Shown: positions 24,941 through 32,832, counted from the stretch's first letter. The stretch is 37,759 nt of DNA from Microvirga arvi (GCF_016892765.1 NZ_JAFEMD010000048.1:1-37759); one strand, 5' to 3'. Translations and numbers: made by a program. The notes: generated by a model from the sequence alone, not told the origin.

Positions 24941-25693
24941 TCAATTGGTGGGATCGGGCGCCTGTTCCGGCGCGGCAGTGTTCGAATAAGCTGCATCGGT
25001 CAGCTGTCCGAGCACCTGAAGATAGGCCACCAGTGCGTCCATCTCGGTGAGCTGCGTCGCAACTCCGTCGAAGGCGCTGACCTGCGTCTTCTCGCCGTAG
25101 CGCTCGGTCACGCCCGCAGCGAACGGGCTGTCGGGCGCCGCCTGTCCGAAGGCGTCAGCGGCGGCATTGGTGATCATGGCGTTGGTGTAAGGTACGCCGA
25201 GAGCCCGCTGCGCCTGCAGGTGCCGCCCGAGATCCTCCGTCTCCAGGCCGGTCCGGGCGAGCCAGCGGTAGGCCGGCATGTTGGATTCCGGCACCACGTC
25301 GCGCGGGTTGGTCAGATGGGCAACGTGCCAGAAGTCAGAGTACTTGCCGCCGACGCGGGCGAGATCGGGGCCCGTGCGCTTCGAGCCCCACAGCATCGGG
25401 CGGTCGTACTTCGACTCGACCGCCAGCGAGTAGGGGCCGTAGCGTTCGACCTCGTCGCGCAGAGTGCGGATCATCTGGCTGTGGCAGGCGTAGCAGCCTT
25501 CGCGGATGTAGATGTTGCGGCCGGCCAGCTCCAGTGGCGTGTAGAGGCGCAGGTCCGGCGCCTCCTCGACGGTCTCGTTGATGGTGAAGAGCGGAGCGAT
25601 CTCGACGATCCCGCCGACGCTGGCGGCCGCGATGATCGCGATGACGAAGCCAATGGCGGTGCGCTCTAACTTGCGGTGGAACAGTTCTGCCAT
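24941..25693 (-). CDS. ccoO: CcoO, monohaem cytochrome c subunit of cbb3 oxidase
   Basis: A 250-residue subunit with one N-terminal helix (about 11-32) and a haem motif CYACH (67-71) inside the conserved REGCYACHSQMIRTLRDE region. Later GPDLARVGGKYSD and ESNMPAYRWL contain the axial Met. Length is typical. It starts four bases after the ccoN stop, as usual for this pair. Confidence 0.97.
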   Translation of the reverse strand: MAELFHRKLERTAIGFVIAIIAAASVGGIVEIAPLFTINETVEEAPDLRLYTPLELAGRNIYIREGCYACHSQMIRTLRDEVERYGPYSLAVESKYDRPMLWGSKRTGPDLARVGGKYSDFWHVAHLTNPRDVVPESNMPAYRWLARTGLETEDLGRHLQAQRALGVPYTNAMITNAAADAFGQAAPDSPFAAGVTERYGEKTQVSAFDGVATQLTEMDALVAYLQVLGQLTDAAYSNTAAPEQAPDPTN

Positions 25694-25697
25694 GATG

Positions 25698-27353
25698 TCA
25701 CTCCGCCGGGGTCGCTACGGTGTTGGGGGCAAGCCCAGAGTCCGGCACGTCCGCCTGCCCTCCGGCGGCAACCGGCACGGCGCGTACCGTCATCCAGATA
25801 TTGTAGGCGGCGACGATGGCGCCGAGCAGGAAGAGCAGTCCGCCGAAGGCTCGCGCGATGTAGTACGGATACATGGCGACGAGCGAGTCGAGGAATGAAT
25901 AGGCGAGCGTGCCCTCCTGCGTGTAGGTGCGCCACATCAGGCCTTGGAGGATGCCCGAGTTCCACATGGAGAAGACGTAGATGAGGGTGCCTGCCACCGC
26001 GAGCCAGAAGTGGACCTCGACCAGAGCCGGAGAATACATCCGCTCGCGCTTCCAGAGTGACGGCACCAGGGTATAGAGCGAGCCGAAGGTGATGAAGGCG
26101 ACCCAGCCCAACGCCCCCGCGTGGACGTGGCCGACAGTCCAGTCGGTGTAGTGGGAGAGCGCATTGACGGGCCGGATCGCCATGAAGGATCCCTCGAAGG
26201 TCGACAGGCCGTAGAAGACCGCGGCCACGAAGATGAACCGCAGCGTCGCATCGTCCCGGACCCGGTGCCAGGCACCGTTGAGGGTGAGCAGAGCGTTGCC
26301 GGCCGAGGCCCAGGAGGGGACGAGCAGCATCACCGAGAACGTCATGCCGAGGTTCTGCACCCAGTGGGGCAGGGCGGTGTAGTGCAGGTGATGCGACCCG
26401 GCCCACATGTAGAAGAAGGTGATGCCCCAGAAGCTGAGGATCGAGAGCCGGTACGAGAAGATCGGACGCTGCGCCCGGACGGGCAGGTAGTAGTACAGCA
26501 TCGCGAGGAAGCCGGCGGTGAGGAAAAAGGCCACGGCATTGTGGCCGTACCACCACTGCACCATGGAGTCCTGCACGCCAGCCCAGATGGTGTAGCTCTT
26601 GGCCTGCCCCAGCGAAATCGGCAGCGCCAAGTTGTTGACGATGTGGAGGATGGCCACCACAACGATGAACGCCATGTAGTACCAGTTGGCGACGTAGATG
26701 TGCGGCTCCTTGCGCCGGGCCAACGTGCGCAGGAAGAGAACGAAGTACGTGACCCAGACGACCACCAGCCACAAGTCTGCGTACCATTCTGCCTCGGCGT
26801 ACTCCTTCGACTGGGTCACGCCCATGAAGTAGCCGGTGACGGCGAGGATGCAGAACAGGTTGAAGCCGAGCAGCACGAACCAGGGGCTGACCTGGCCCGC
26901 CAGGCGGGCGCGGGAGGTCCGCTGCACGACATGAAACGAGGTGGCGATCAGGGCGTTGCCGCCGAAGCCGAAGATCACGCCGGTGGTGTGGGTCGGCCTC
27001 AGGCGGCCGAAGGTCGACCAGCCGGCGTCGAAGGCGAGGTCCGGCCAAGCCAACTGGGCGGCGGTCCATACGCCCATGAACATGCCGAAGATCGCCCAGG
27101 CCAGCGTCAGGGCGACGCCGGCCTTGATCGGATCGTCATAGTAGTGCGATAGACGATCCTGGGTTGGCTCGCGCTCGTAGTAGGACCTCATGACGAGGGC
27201 GGCGAGGCTGCCGCCGAACAGCATCACAATGACCCCATGCACACCGAGCGGGTCGAATCTGCCAACGGCAGCCATGGCGACGCCCACGACGAAGACAAAA
27301 AGAAGTATAACCAGGGTGTTCTGGCGATCGCCGGTGGTTAGTTGCTGAACCAT
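25698..27353 (-). CDS. ccoN: CcoN, catalytic subunit of cbb3 cytochrome c oxidase
   Basis: A 551-residue membrane protein with about 12-14 helices, the haem-copper core of the high-affinity oxidase that reduces oxygen at low concentration. Ligand histidines are seen in RPTHTTGVIFGF, QWWYGHNAVAFFLTAG, SHHLHYT and GHVHAGALGWV. The ATG at 27353 is favoured; an extension to 27464 would run across the upstream anaerobox. That box at 27423-27436 gives a predicted transcript start near 27388 and a 35-base leader. The genes N-O-Q-P follow in the standard order. Confidence 0.97.
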   Translation of the reverse strand: MVQQLTTGDRQNTLVILLFVFVVGVAMAAVGRFDPLGVHGVIVMLFGGSLAALVMRSYYEREPTQDRLSHYYDDPIKAGVALTLAWAIFGMFMGVWTAAQLAWPDLAFDAGWSTFGRLRPTHTTGVIFGFGGNALIATSFHVVQRTSRARLAGQVSPWFVLLGFNLFCILAVTGYFMGVTQSKEYAEAEWYADLWLVVVWVTYFVLFLRTLARRKEPHIYVANWYYMAFIVVVAILHIVNNLALPISLGQAKSYTIWAGVQDSMVQWWYGHNAVAFFLTAGFLAMLYYYLPVRAQRPIFSYRLSILSFWGITFFYMWAGSHHLHYTALPHWVQNLGMTFSVMLLVPSWASAGNALLTLNGAWHRVRDDATLRFIFVAAVFYGLSTFEGSFMAIRPVNALSHYTDWTVGHVHAGALGWVAFITFGSLYTLVPSLWKRERMYSPALVEVHFWLAVAGTLIYVFSMWNSGILQGLMWRTYTQEGTLAYSFLDSLVAMYPYYIARAFGGLLFLLGAIVAAYNIWMTVRAVPVAAGGQADVPDSGLAPNTVATPAE

Positions 27354-27422
27354 GCCAATTTCTCTATGTGGGTTTGGAGTATTTAAGCCACCTGGGTCAG
27401 ACAATTCTTTTCTCTTTGTCCT

Positions 27423-27436
27423 TTGAGCCAAGGCAA
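27423..27436. promoter_or_regulatory. Anaerobox upstream of ccoN
   Basis: On the minus strand it reads TTGCCTTGGCTCAA, a good anaerobox at a class II activator distance from ccoN. It nearly repeats the site at 13332-13345. FixK or a related Crp/Fnr protein would switch on the oxidase at low oxygen. The rest of the gap 27354-27521 shows nothing. Confidence 0.7.
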
Positions 27437-27521
27437 GATTGCCCGTGGTAGAAACGCTCCGCATACGCTTGCTTAAAGTTCCTTACTAGCGATTACGGCC
27501 CAGACGTCAACTACCTAAAAT

Positions 27522-28001
27522 TTACGAGCGCTCCAGCCATGTTCCGCCGGAGCGTTGGCGGATGCCGGTGAGGCGCATCGGCCGGTGGGTGCCCTCTGCG
27601 GGACCGGGCACGAGCCCGCCCGCTTCCAACGCACAGCTTAGGGCGGCGCGGATGGCCTCAATAAGGGCATCGTCCTCCAGAGGCTTCTCCAAAATGTACA
27701 TGTACCCGCAGTGCTCGGCACATCGCCGAAGCTGTTCGTCGACATGGGATGTGATCAGAATGGCGGGGTGATCGATCTGTCGCGCCCTCACTTCAGCCAT
27801 GAGTTGGCATCCGTCCATGTCCGGCATGAGGTAATCGACCACAAGGCAGCCATGGTCCAGCAGCCCGGGATCGACCAGGAGCTCGCTCCCGCTGCCGTAG
27901 AGACGCACCTTCAGGCCCTCCAGCTCCAAGGCGAATTTCAGTGACGCTCCGACAGCCCTGTCATCATCGACGACCAGGACCAGCGCAGTGGGTTCCACCA
28001 T
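27522..28001 (-). CDS. FixJ-like stand-alone receiver domain
   Basis: A 159-residue receiver: acid residues at 12-14 (DDD), phosphorylated Asp56 in VVDYLMPDMDG, Thr84 and Lys106 (LEKP). The first 120 residues resemble the receiver of FixJ/LuxR-type regulators. The DNA-binding domain is absent; instead there is a 40-residue basic, disordered tail. It lies upstream of ccoN on the same strand, 168 bases before its start. A link to FixL-type oxygen control is possible but no kinase gene is present here. Confidence 0.85.
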   Translation of the reverse strand: MVEPTALVLVVDDDRAVGASLKFALELEGLKVRLYGSGSELLVDPGLLDHGCLVVDYLMPDMDGCQLMAEVRARQIDHPAILITSHVDEQLRRCAEHCGYMYILEKPLEDDALIEAIRAALSCALEAGGLVPGPAEGTHRPMRLTGIRQRSGGTWLERS

Positions 28002-28332
28002 GGCGGGATCTCGACGAAGGAAGGTGTATTTTCAAGGATGAGCATGGATCGGAACCTGCATCCGGCCAACTCAGGAAAACTCCTTAAGGGGCCGGCGCGG
28101 ATCGTCTTGTAGACTCGGTGTGCAACCGTGGCTATTTCATGAACTGATCCAGAGGCTTCTCTGTCTGTCTACAGTCGCCGCAGGTTAACCTCACGATGTC
28201 GAATGAATGAGGTTCAACTCGCGCAGGCTTGCCTCGAAACACCTGTGCTGAGTAGAGCTTCTGTTGGGCGGCACGATCCGCTATCCGTCCTCCTGTCCTG
28301 CTGCCGTCGTTGTCATCTCCAGAAGGTTCAGA
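28002..28332. other. Gap without recognised gene
   Basis: The 331 bases between divergent genes hold only short frames without family likeness. I see no anaerobox and no complete EcfG motif (a GGAAC at 28056 lacks its CGTT partner). Confidence 0.3.
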
Positions 28333-28587
28333 ATGGCCTATAAACTCTCCCGGCTTGCCCCTGGCAGCTATGACGTGCTGCTCCATGGGGTGATCATCGC
28401 CAGCCTGGTCCAAAGTGGCCGAACAGATGACGCTACCTGGACGGCAGAACTCCTGCTCGACTTGCCTCCTGGAGAGAGGCCTGCTCCGTTCACCGAACTT
28501 GAGCATAGATTTGGCAGTCTTGAAGAAGCCCAGAGATGGCTCGGAGATGCTGAGATCCGTGGAGCAGGTGCAGGTGGGGAGGACTAG
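28333..28587 (+). CDS. Conserved-looking hypothetical protein (84 residues)
   Basis: No family recognised. The protein begins MAYKLSRLAPGSYDVLLHG and reads like a compact alpha/beta fold with an acidic C-terminal helix (FGSLEEAQRWLG). GAAGG stands four bases before the ATG; an earlier in-frame start at 28264 gives a less protein-like extension. Its stop is two bases before the next gene, so the two form an operon. It has no signal or membrane segment. Confidence 0.65.
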   Translation: MAYKLSRLAPGSYDVLLHGVIIASLVQSGRTDDATWTAELLLDLPPGERPAPFTELEHRFGSLEEAQRWLGDAEIRGAGAGGED

Positions 28588-28589
28588 GC

Positions 28590-28868
28590 ATGGCAGAGGT
28601 CATTGCGTTTCCCCAGCGTGTGGAGACGAGGACACTCCACTTTGATGAGAAGCATGCCTTCGGTGACATCGGCGGGCTGATGCTTTCTCTCGTACAGGAG
28701 CAGGACAAGGCAGATGCGCCCTACACGCTCGTGCTGTTCGGCGGGGCCGACGTGTTCTTCCCGCTGGAGTCGTTTGAGCCCACACCGGAAGGCTTGGAAC
28801 TCGCCAAGATCGCTGGCGAAATCACATTGCGTGCACTCGCCGTCGGTCATGAGAACTGGGCTGAGTAG
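28590..28868 (+). CDS. Hypothetical protein (92 residues), paired with upstream gene
   Basis: A soluble acidic protein starting MAEVIAFPQRVETRTLHFDE, with a middle strand-like segment (YTLVLFGGADVFFPLE) and a helical end. No family recognised. GGGGAGGA lies just upstream and the gap to the previous gene is two bases, so the pair should be made together and may interact. Confidence 0.65.
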   Translation: MAEVIAFPQRVETRTLHFDEKHAFGDIGGLMLSLVQEQDKADAPYTLVLFGGADVFFPLESFEPTPEGLELAKIAGEITLRALAVGHENWAE

Positions 28869-28995
28869 TCTCGCATTCACAAAGGCTGCGCACGGAGACG
28901 AGACGTCGAGCAGAGGTAACCCCACCCCTTCATTCAGCACCACGCTGCAGCTTGCCTTCTCTTGGAAGGGCAGACGTCAGAAAGGCCGACACACA

Positions 28996-29418
28996 ATGGT
29001 AACCAATCCCGGCAAACAGCCTCCTCTGGCCAAGCACAGGCGAGACGATTTGGATGAGGCCCGCGAGGCATACCTCCTCGAACACACACCCGGTCTGGAG
29101 GAGCACGATGCAGCACAGCACAGAGCCTTCCTCCTGATTGAGGAGGATGCACTGGCCCGCCATCCCGATCCGACACCGGGCGACATCGCCGCGGCCGAAG
29201 CCGCGGAGGCTGCCCTCCCGTCCAGGAAGAGGACGGAAATTCAGCTCCGACGAAGCTTTGAGACGCTGGCTGTGCATCTTCCCAAGGACGCCAGGCGCAA
29301 ACGCAAGAGCTTCATCCAGCGCGGCCAGCGCGCGTGGAACAGAGCCAATCCGACACCACTGACATCGGAGCAGGAGCGAACCCTCACGGCAACCTTCATG
29401 AAGGCTGATGAGTTGTGA
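28996..29418 (+). CDS. Hypothetical basic/helical protein (140 residues)
   Basis: The protein is mostly helical and charged: an acidic half with an EEDALARHPDPTPGDIAAAE-like stretch, then a basic half (ARRKRKSFIQRGQRAWNR). No signal or membrane segment. No family recognised. The frame runs open upstream to 28714, but that part overlaps the previous gene; the ATG at 28996 is chosen by protein character. The ribosome site is weak. Confidence 0.5.
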   Translation: MVTNPGKQPPLAKHRRDDLDEAREAYLLEHTPGLEEHDAAQHRAFLLIEEDALARHPDPTPGDIAAAEAAEAALPSRKRTEIQLRRSFETLAVHLPKDARRKRKSFIQRGQRAWNRANPTPLTSEQERTLTATFMKADEL

Positions 29419-29598
29419 TCGCCCATTGGGCGGGTCGCATTGACGGCAGCACACAGGAGTCTGTCGCCACAAGATATCCAGACCCAGCGAGTATGGCCGT
29501 TCTCCCGTAGTTGACCAATCGCCTCTCGCAGTTCGGGAACTCATCACCTGCACATGCCCGATCGTTTCGATCCAGCCCAGAAGCGCACCAGGCGCAGA

Positions 29599-29850
29599 TT
29601 AATGTTTGCGGGCCTGAACCAAGTAGGCGGGGACTGTTGTCTCCCCAAGAGCCTTGCAGACCTCCAGCCGGTGCAGGCCCTCTACCAGAACAAAGCGGCT
29701 GCCATCCGGCCGCACAAGAATGGGCGTTTCCTGACCTTTCGCCAGCATGCTCTCGGCCAGGGTTTCAACCTTCCGAGGATCAAGGGTTTGGCGCCGCTTC
29801 ACAGGCACATAGACATCCTGAATTGCGAGCATCTGCCGCTTCAACACCAT
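29599..29850 (-). CDS. ParB/Srx-fold N-terminal-like domain protein
   Basis: An 83-residue protein with features of the ParB N-terminal (ParB/sulfiredoxin) fold: a strand with VYVPVKRRQTLDPRKVETLAESM in parts, PILVRPDG, and FVLVEGLHRLEVCKALGETTVPAYLV, including the G-x-H-R box. It is only the NTPase-like core, with no DNA-binding or dimer domain. AGGAG precedes the ATG at 29850. It is not beside parA or a replication origin, so chromosome partition is unlikely. Its role is unknown. Confidence 0.75.
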   Translation of the reverse strand: MVLKRQMLAIQDVYVPVKRRQTLDPRKVETLAESMLAKGQETPILVRPDGSRFVLVEGLHRLEVCKALGETTVPAYLVQARKH

Positions 29851-29912
29851 GCCGACTGCTCCTGTGCATGCCCTCTCAGGTGAAGCTGGCGGGCAGGGAT
29901 CTGGCTTGCATA

Positions 29913-29937
29913 GGAACATGCCCTCGCGAGAGGCGTT
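29913..29937 (+). promoter_or_regulatory. EcfG-type promoter motif
   Basis: GGAAC (29913-29917), a 16-base spacer and CGTT (29934-29937) match the EcfG consensus exactly. The predicted start near 29944 lies about 62 bases before the small membrane-protein gene at 30006, on the same strand. It is the second perfect match in the window. Confidence 0.55.
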
Positions 29938-30005
29938 CACCGGCAGGCCCAGCTTGGCAATTTAGTCGGCGTATGCGCTGGACTTCCTCAACCGGAGACA
30001 AATCC

Positions 30006-30248
30006 ATGAGCAAACTCACGGCACTGATCGGCTTCATCTTCCTGGCTGTTTCGTCTGCCTGGGCGCAGACCCCAGCACCCACCACCCCGGCACCTGGTGC
30101 TACTCCCGGGTCTCCGCCTGCCGGGGATGCTGCCGCCACAGGTGGCGGTATGGCGGATTACTGGTGGCTCATTGTGCTCGCCATTATCGTCGCCGCTGCC
30201 ATCTGGTACTTCTCCCGGAGTCGCGGCCGAAACCGCAATCAGCTGTAG
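30006..30248 (+). CDS. Small exported/membrane protein (80 residues)
   Basis: The N-terminus is a signal peptide (about 1-20, ending SSAWAQ). A Pro/Ala/Thr-rich linker (21-48), a membrane helix (about 51-68) and a basic end (SRSRGRNRNQL) follow. The expected topology is an extracytoplasmic linker held by a C-terminal helix. No family recognised. CGGAGA lies upstream of the ATG. An EcfG-type promoter motif precedes it and a terminator follows about 100 bases later, fitting a single-gene stress transcript. Confidence 0.65.
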   Translation: MSKLTALIGFIFLAVSSAWAQTPAPTTPAPGATPGSPPAGDAAATGGGMADYWWLIVLAIIVAAAIWYFSRSRGRNRNQL

Positions 30249-30344
30249 GCAGCCGATCCTCCAGCGTGACAGTTCCGGAACAGCTCGATGGGCGTCAGCG
30301 CTGATAAGCCAACGCGTTGATGCTCATGACCGTCTCCGAGACAG

Positions 30345-30371
30345 AGCCCGGCCCCGTGCCGGGTTCTTTTT
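30345..30371 (+). terminator. Rho-independent terminator
   Basis: Stem CCCGGC/GCCGGG with a five-base loop, then TTCTTTTT. It lies 97 bases past the stop of the small membrane-protein gene on the same strand and just before a convergent DUF6894 gene. Confidence 0.75.
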
Positions 30372-30391
30372 GCCTATGCTGACTTCTGCAC

Positions 30392-30661
30392 TTATGCGCT
30401 CCAAGGATGCGGACCCTGAGACCGTGAGACGTGCCACTCGATCTCCATCGATGCTTTGACGGTGCAGATCCGCTGGCCGCGCTCATCTCGAACCTCAATG
30501 ACAACATCGCGGGTATCACCCCTCCCCAGGCGGCCTGTTCCGATCTCAGCCGCCGAGCGAGTGGCCGCTTGCACCGCAGCGTCCAGGCTGTCGAACTCGG
30601 CGCCGTCGTCATCGCGCACGCCCTGTGCGCCATCGTGAACGTCGAAGTAGTAGCGGGCCAC
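30392..30661 (-). CDS. DUF6894-family small protein
   Basis: An 89-residue protein, closest to the copy at 19446-19781: both share the YYFD start, the RDD-G-EF segment, the RSAAEIG segment and VEVRDER-QR-CTV-ASM. The GTG start matches the family start and has AAAGGAG just upstream, which decides it over the longer open frame. Function unknown. It converges on the terminator of the gene at 30006. Confidence 0.78.
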   Translation of the reverse strand: MARYYFDVHDGAQGVRDDDGAEFDSLDAAVQAATRSAAEIGTGRLGRGDTRDVVIEVRDERGQRICTVKASMEIEWHVSRSQGPHPWSA

Positions 30662-31179
30662 GGCAATCTCCTTTGGGCCAGCACAACTGCGTCGGACATG
30701 GTCCGGATCAAGCGGTAAGCGCCCCGGCTGAGGTGCTGTCAGGATAACCTCAACCAGGGCGCTTAGCGGAGCGTGGGGCTCCGCATCTGTTCGGGCTGAT
30801 ACGCAACGCGCCCGACACACTCATCCTGTCCGACTCAGGTAAACAATCTGTGGACATCAGCAGGCGCGGCATGTGCAGTATGGAAGGACCTCATCCGTGT
30901 GCGTCAGAAGACATAGCCACGCCCAGTCAGGTGATTGTAGTCGGCAATACCACCTCGCCAGACGTCCTTGGTGTTTCGCCAAAGGTTTCGGAAGATCTGC
31001 CGCAGTTCAAGGGATGTGAGGCTAAGAGATCAGTCGCAGCGGTGTCATGAGGCTGTCATCGAGCCGCTTTAGGTCAGCCTTGTGGCCGCTTGGCCCGAGG
31101 GACAAGGACAGGCACGGATGCACTGCCGTCGTTGGCCCTCACCCAATCTCATCGGCCACAGCTGCAATCAATTTCCGCT
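30662..31179. other. Gap with possible gene remnant
   Basis: No complete gene is seen in 518 bases. On the minus strand 30904-31020 encodes 38 residues that look like a protein C-terminus (LRQIFRNLWRNTKDVWRGG, then ending GRGYVF and a stop). The frame closes upstream without a start codon, so it may be a broken gene or chance. Confidence 0.25.
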
Positions 31180-31329
31180 TCACTGGCTCTGGCGTGCCAC
31201 CTGCGCAATGTCGTGCCTGGCAATGCCGATGTCCGACAACTCACGATCAGACAGAGCATTCAATTGCTGTGCGGTTTCACGCGCCCGCAGCCAGCGACGA
31301 AGGCCTGACAGAACGACTGATAAAAACAT
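31180..31329 (-). CDS. DUF1127 small protein
   Basis: A 49-residue basic protein: a hydrophobic start, then RRWLRARETAQQLNALSDREL-type helix and SDIGIARHDI, the DUF1127 signature (L..LsdreL.DIGi.R.dI). In other Alphaproteobacteria small DUF1127 proteins act in RNA turnover and phosphate or stress responses. GAGGTT stands before the ATG. It is too short for usual gene-length limits. Confidence 0.85.
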   Translation of the reverse strand: MFLSVVLSGLRRWLRARETAQQLNALSDRELSDIGIARHDIAQVARQSQ

Positions 31330-31387
31330 AACGCAACCTCAATGATGAGCCGGCCCAAGCGCAAAGGCGCCGCGCACAGGCAGCGAG

Positions 31388-31413
31388 AAAAAAGGCCACC
31401 TTTGAGGGTGGCC
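31388..31413 (-). terminator. Minus-strand terminator
   Basis: GGCCACC/GGTGGCC with a six-base loop, followed on the minus strand by TTTTTT. It lies between the acidic protein gene (31576-31857) and the DUF1127 gene, and so ends transcription from the former. Confidence 0.75.
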
Positions 31414-31575
31414 GAGTTTAGGGAGGAAACCCGCCACAGGGAGGCCGTGGCGGAGGAGGGGTCATCTACAGCGCACCCGGCGCACGACAAACCTGAAAGT
31501 GGTCGCCCCTGCCATGCGCAATGAGCATGGAACGGATGGGACACGTTTACCCCTCGTTTACGGTTGCCGGGTAGC

Positions 31576-31857
31576 TCACGCAGGAACCTTGCCGACGATC
31601 CAAGCAGTCGCCACCGGACTGAAGCCGATTTCGAGCAACTCCTCCTCGAGATCCTCAACAGGATCAGGCTCCAGTATAATCGAGTTGTCTTCGTCTTCGG
31701 CACCGGGCTCCCGCCCGCCTTCATCCTGCTCCGCGTCCTTGATGGGAGCTACCGTGACGCGCACGACCGGATCTTCGTCGCCATCATCCTCGCTCTCGTA
31801 GACCTTGAGTGTGACCCAGCGCTCCTCGTCCTCGTAGACCGTCTTCCACTCGCCCAT
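31576..31857 (-). CDS. Acidic hypothetical protein (93 residues)
   Basis: No family recognised. It starts MGEWKTVYEDEERWVTLKVYE and is strongly acidic, with a low-complexity Glu/Asp middle (DAEQDEGGREPGAEDED) and a short ordered end (EIGFSPVATAWIVGKVPA). AGGAG precedes the ATG at 31857, which is preferred over an earlier ATG at 31896. A terminator lies about 160 bases downstream. No membrane segment. Confidence 0.62.
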   Translation of the reverse strand: MGEWKTVYEDEERWVTLKVYESEDDGDEDPVVRVTVAPIKDAEQDEGGREPGAEDEDNSIILEPDPVEDLEEELLEIGFSPVATAWIVGKVPA

Positions 31858-31929
31858 GTTACTCTCCTGAATCAGGCACCAGGGAAGGCCCGGCACTGAT
31901 GCTGTCGCACTCTAGCGCTTAACGCCATC

Positions 31930-32071
31930 ACATTGTCGTGCTTCAGGGCCCTAGCGCCATTGTGTGCCGACAGGGCACCCCCATGTCCTCAATGCGGAGG
32001 CAAATCCCGCAACCCCTTGACCGCCTCCGTAGACTTCAGCCCCGTTCAGACCAATCCCGACGGGGCTTTTT
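31930..32071 (+). ncRNA. Candidate small RNA ending in a terminator
   Basis: No plus-strand gene lies upstream, yet 32038-32071 forms a good terminator (AGCCCCGT/ACGGGGCT, then TTTTT). Just before it CGGAGGC and GCCTCCG can pair across 22 bases. The gap 31858-32321 has no coding frame I trust. The 5' end is a guess; no promoter is clear. Confidence 0.25.
32038..32071 (+). terminator. Rho-independent terminator
   Basis: Eight-base stem AGCCCCGT/ACGGGGCT followed by a T-run on the plus strand. It is not placed behind any recognised plus-strand gene. Confidence 0.65.
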
Positions 32072-32321
32072 CATGGGCTTCATTGACATGACGGGCTACT
32101 GGTCCGGACCCCAAATGTGGGGCTCCCGTCGATGTCGAAGGGCACCCCGGGTCGGTATCTGTTTCGGACATCAACCCAGTCACCTCAACGCCGCGTGCAA
32201 GTGGCTCAGGAAAACCATCTCAACCATTCCCTTGTGGCTGCAGAAGGGTAGAGGCGCTTGGGTCGCCGCGGAGAACCTTCGGTCTCTCCTCACTGGCCGT
32301 TATGATGGGAACCGCAAGGCC

Positions 32322-32501
32322 CTAAAGCAGAGGCAGCGTGATGATGCCAGCCACGATGGCAAGCACGGCAACAATGAACGCGGTTCGCCCGTACGCGGCC
32401 CTTCTGCTGTGAGAGGGGAGGCAGTTCCTCGGGGGACTGAACACAGCATTGTTATCATTCACCGCAATCGGCGGCCTGAGTTTCAGGTGAGCCAACGGCA
32501 T
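32322..32501 (-). CDS. Small membrane protein (59 residues), tentative
   Basis: From the ATG at 32501 the protein has a polar N-terminal half (with PPIAVNDNN), then SRRAAYGRTAF and a C-terminal helix of about 18 residues ending in LPLL. The short IAVNDN-type start is common in small Hyphomicrobiales proteins. The ribosome site is poor and the frame is open further upstream to 32660. No family recognised. Confidence 0.4.
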   Translation of the reverse strand: MPLAHLKLRPPIAVNDNNAVFSPPRNCLPSHSRRAAYGRTAFIVAVLAIVAGIITLPLL

Positions 32502-32670
32502 GGGGCCGCACAAGAACGCCTTGTTGCTACAAGCGGAAAGTACAACCCTCATTCGGCGCCTCCCCCTCCGAGGTCTTCCGGTGAGTGTACGTTTTCCGCT
32601 TGGTTCAGGCTCTCGCCCGAAGGGGTAACTCCGCCGCTCCAACGGGGTACAAGGTCTCAAGATGGTGGTT

Positions 32671-32832
32671 TCAGGTCACCTGGAATGCGCGCTGAGCGCG
32701 CTCGCGGATCTCGTCCAGTTCGTCCTGAAGGGAGTTGATCTGCCCTTCGTTCTCTTCGAAGGAGGTGCACTCGGACGTGATCAACAAGCGTCCATCCTCG
32801 CCCCGGGTGTAGCGGAGGAGGGCAATCTTCAC
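32671..32832 (-). CDS. Small hypothetical protein (53 residues)
   Basis: From GTG at 32832: a strand-like start (KIALLRYTRGEDGRLLITSE), then a charged helix (INSLQDELDEIRERAQRAF). This compact beta-beta-alpha pattern looks like a true protein, and I recall similar unnamed proteins in Methylobacteriaceae, though this cannot be checked here. The longer frame to 33039 overlaps the next gene and is low-complexity. Function unknown. Confidence 0.5.
   Translation of the reverse strand: MKIALLRYTRGEDGRLLITSECTSFEENEGQINSLQDELDEIRERAQRAFQVT

Noticed and set aside
29599..29850. Partition locus or replication origin because of a ParB-like domain
   Set aside because: There is no parA, no parS-like repeat and no DNA-binding domain nearby; the protein is only the small ParB/Srx core.
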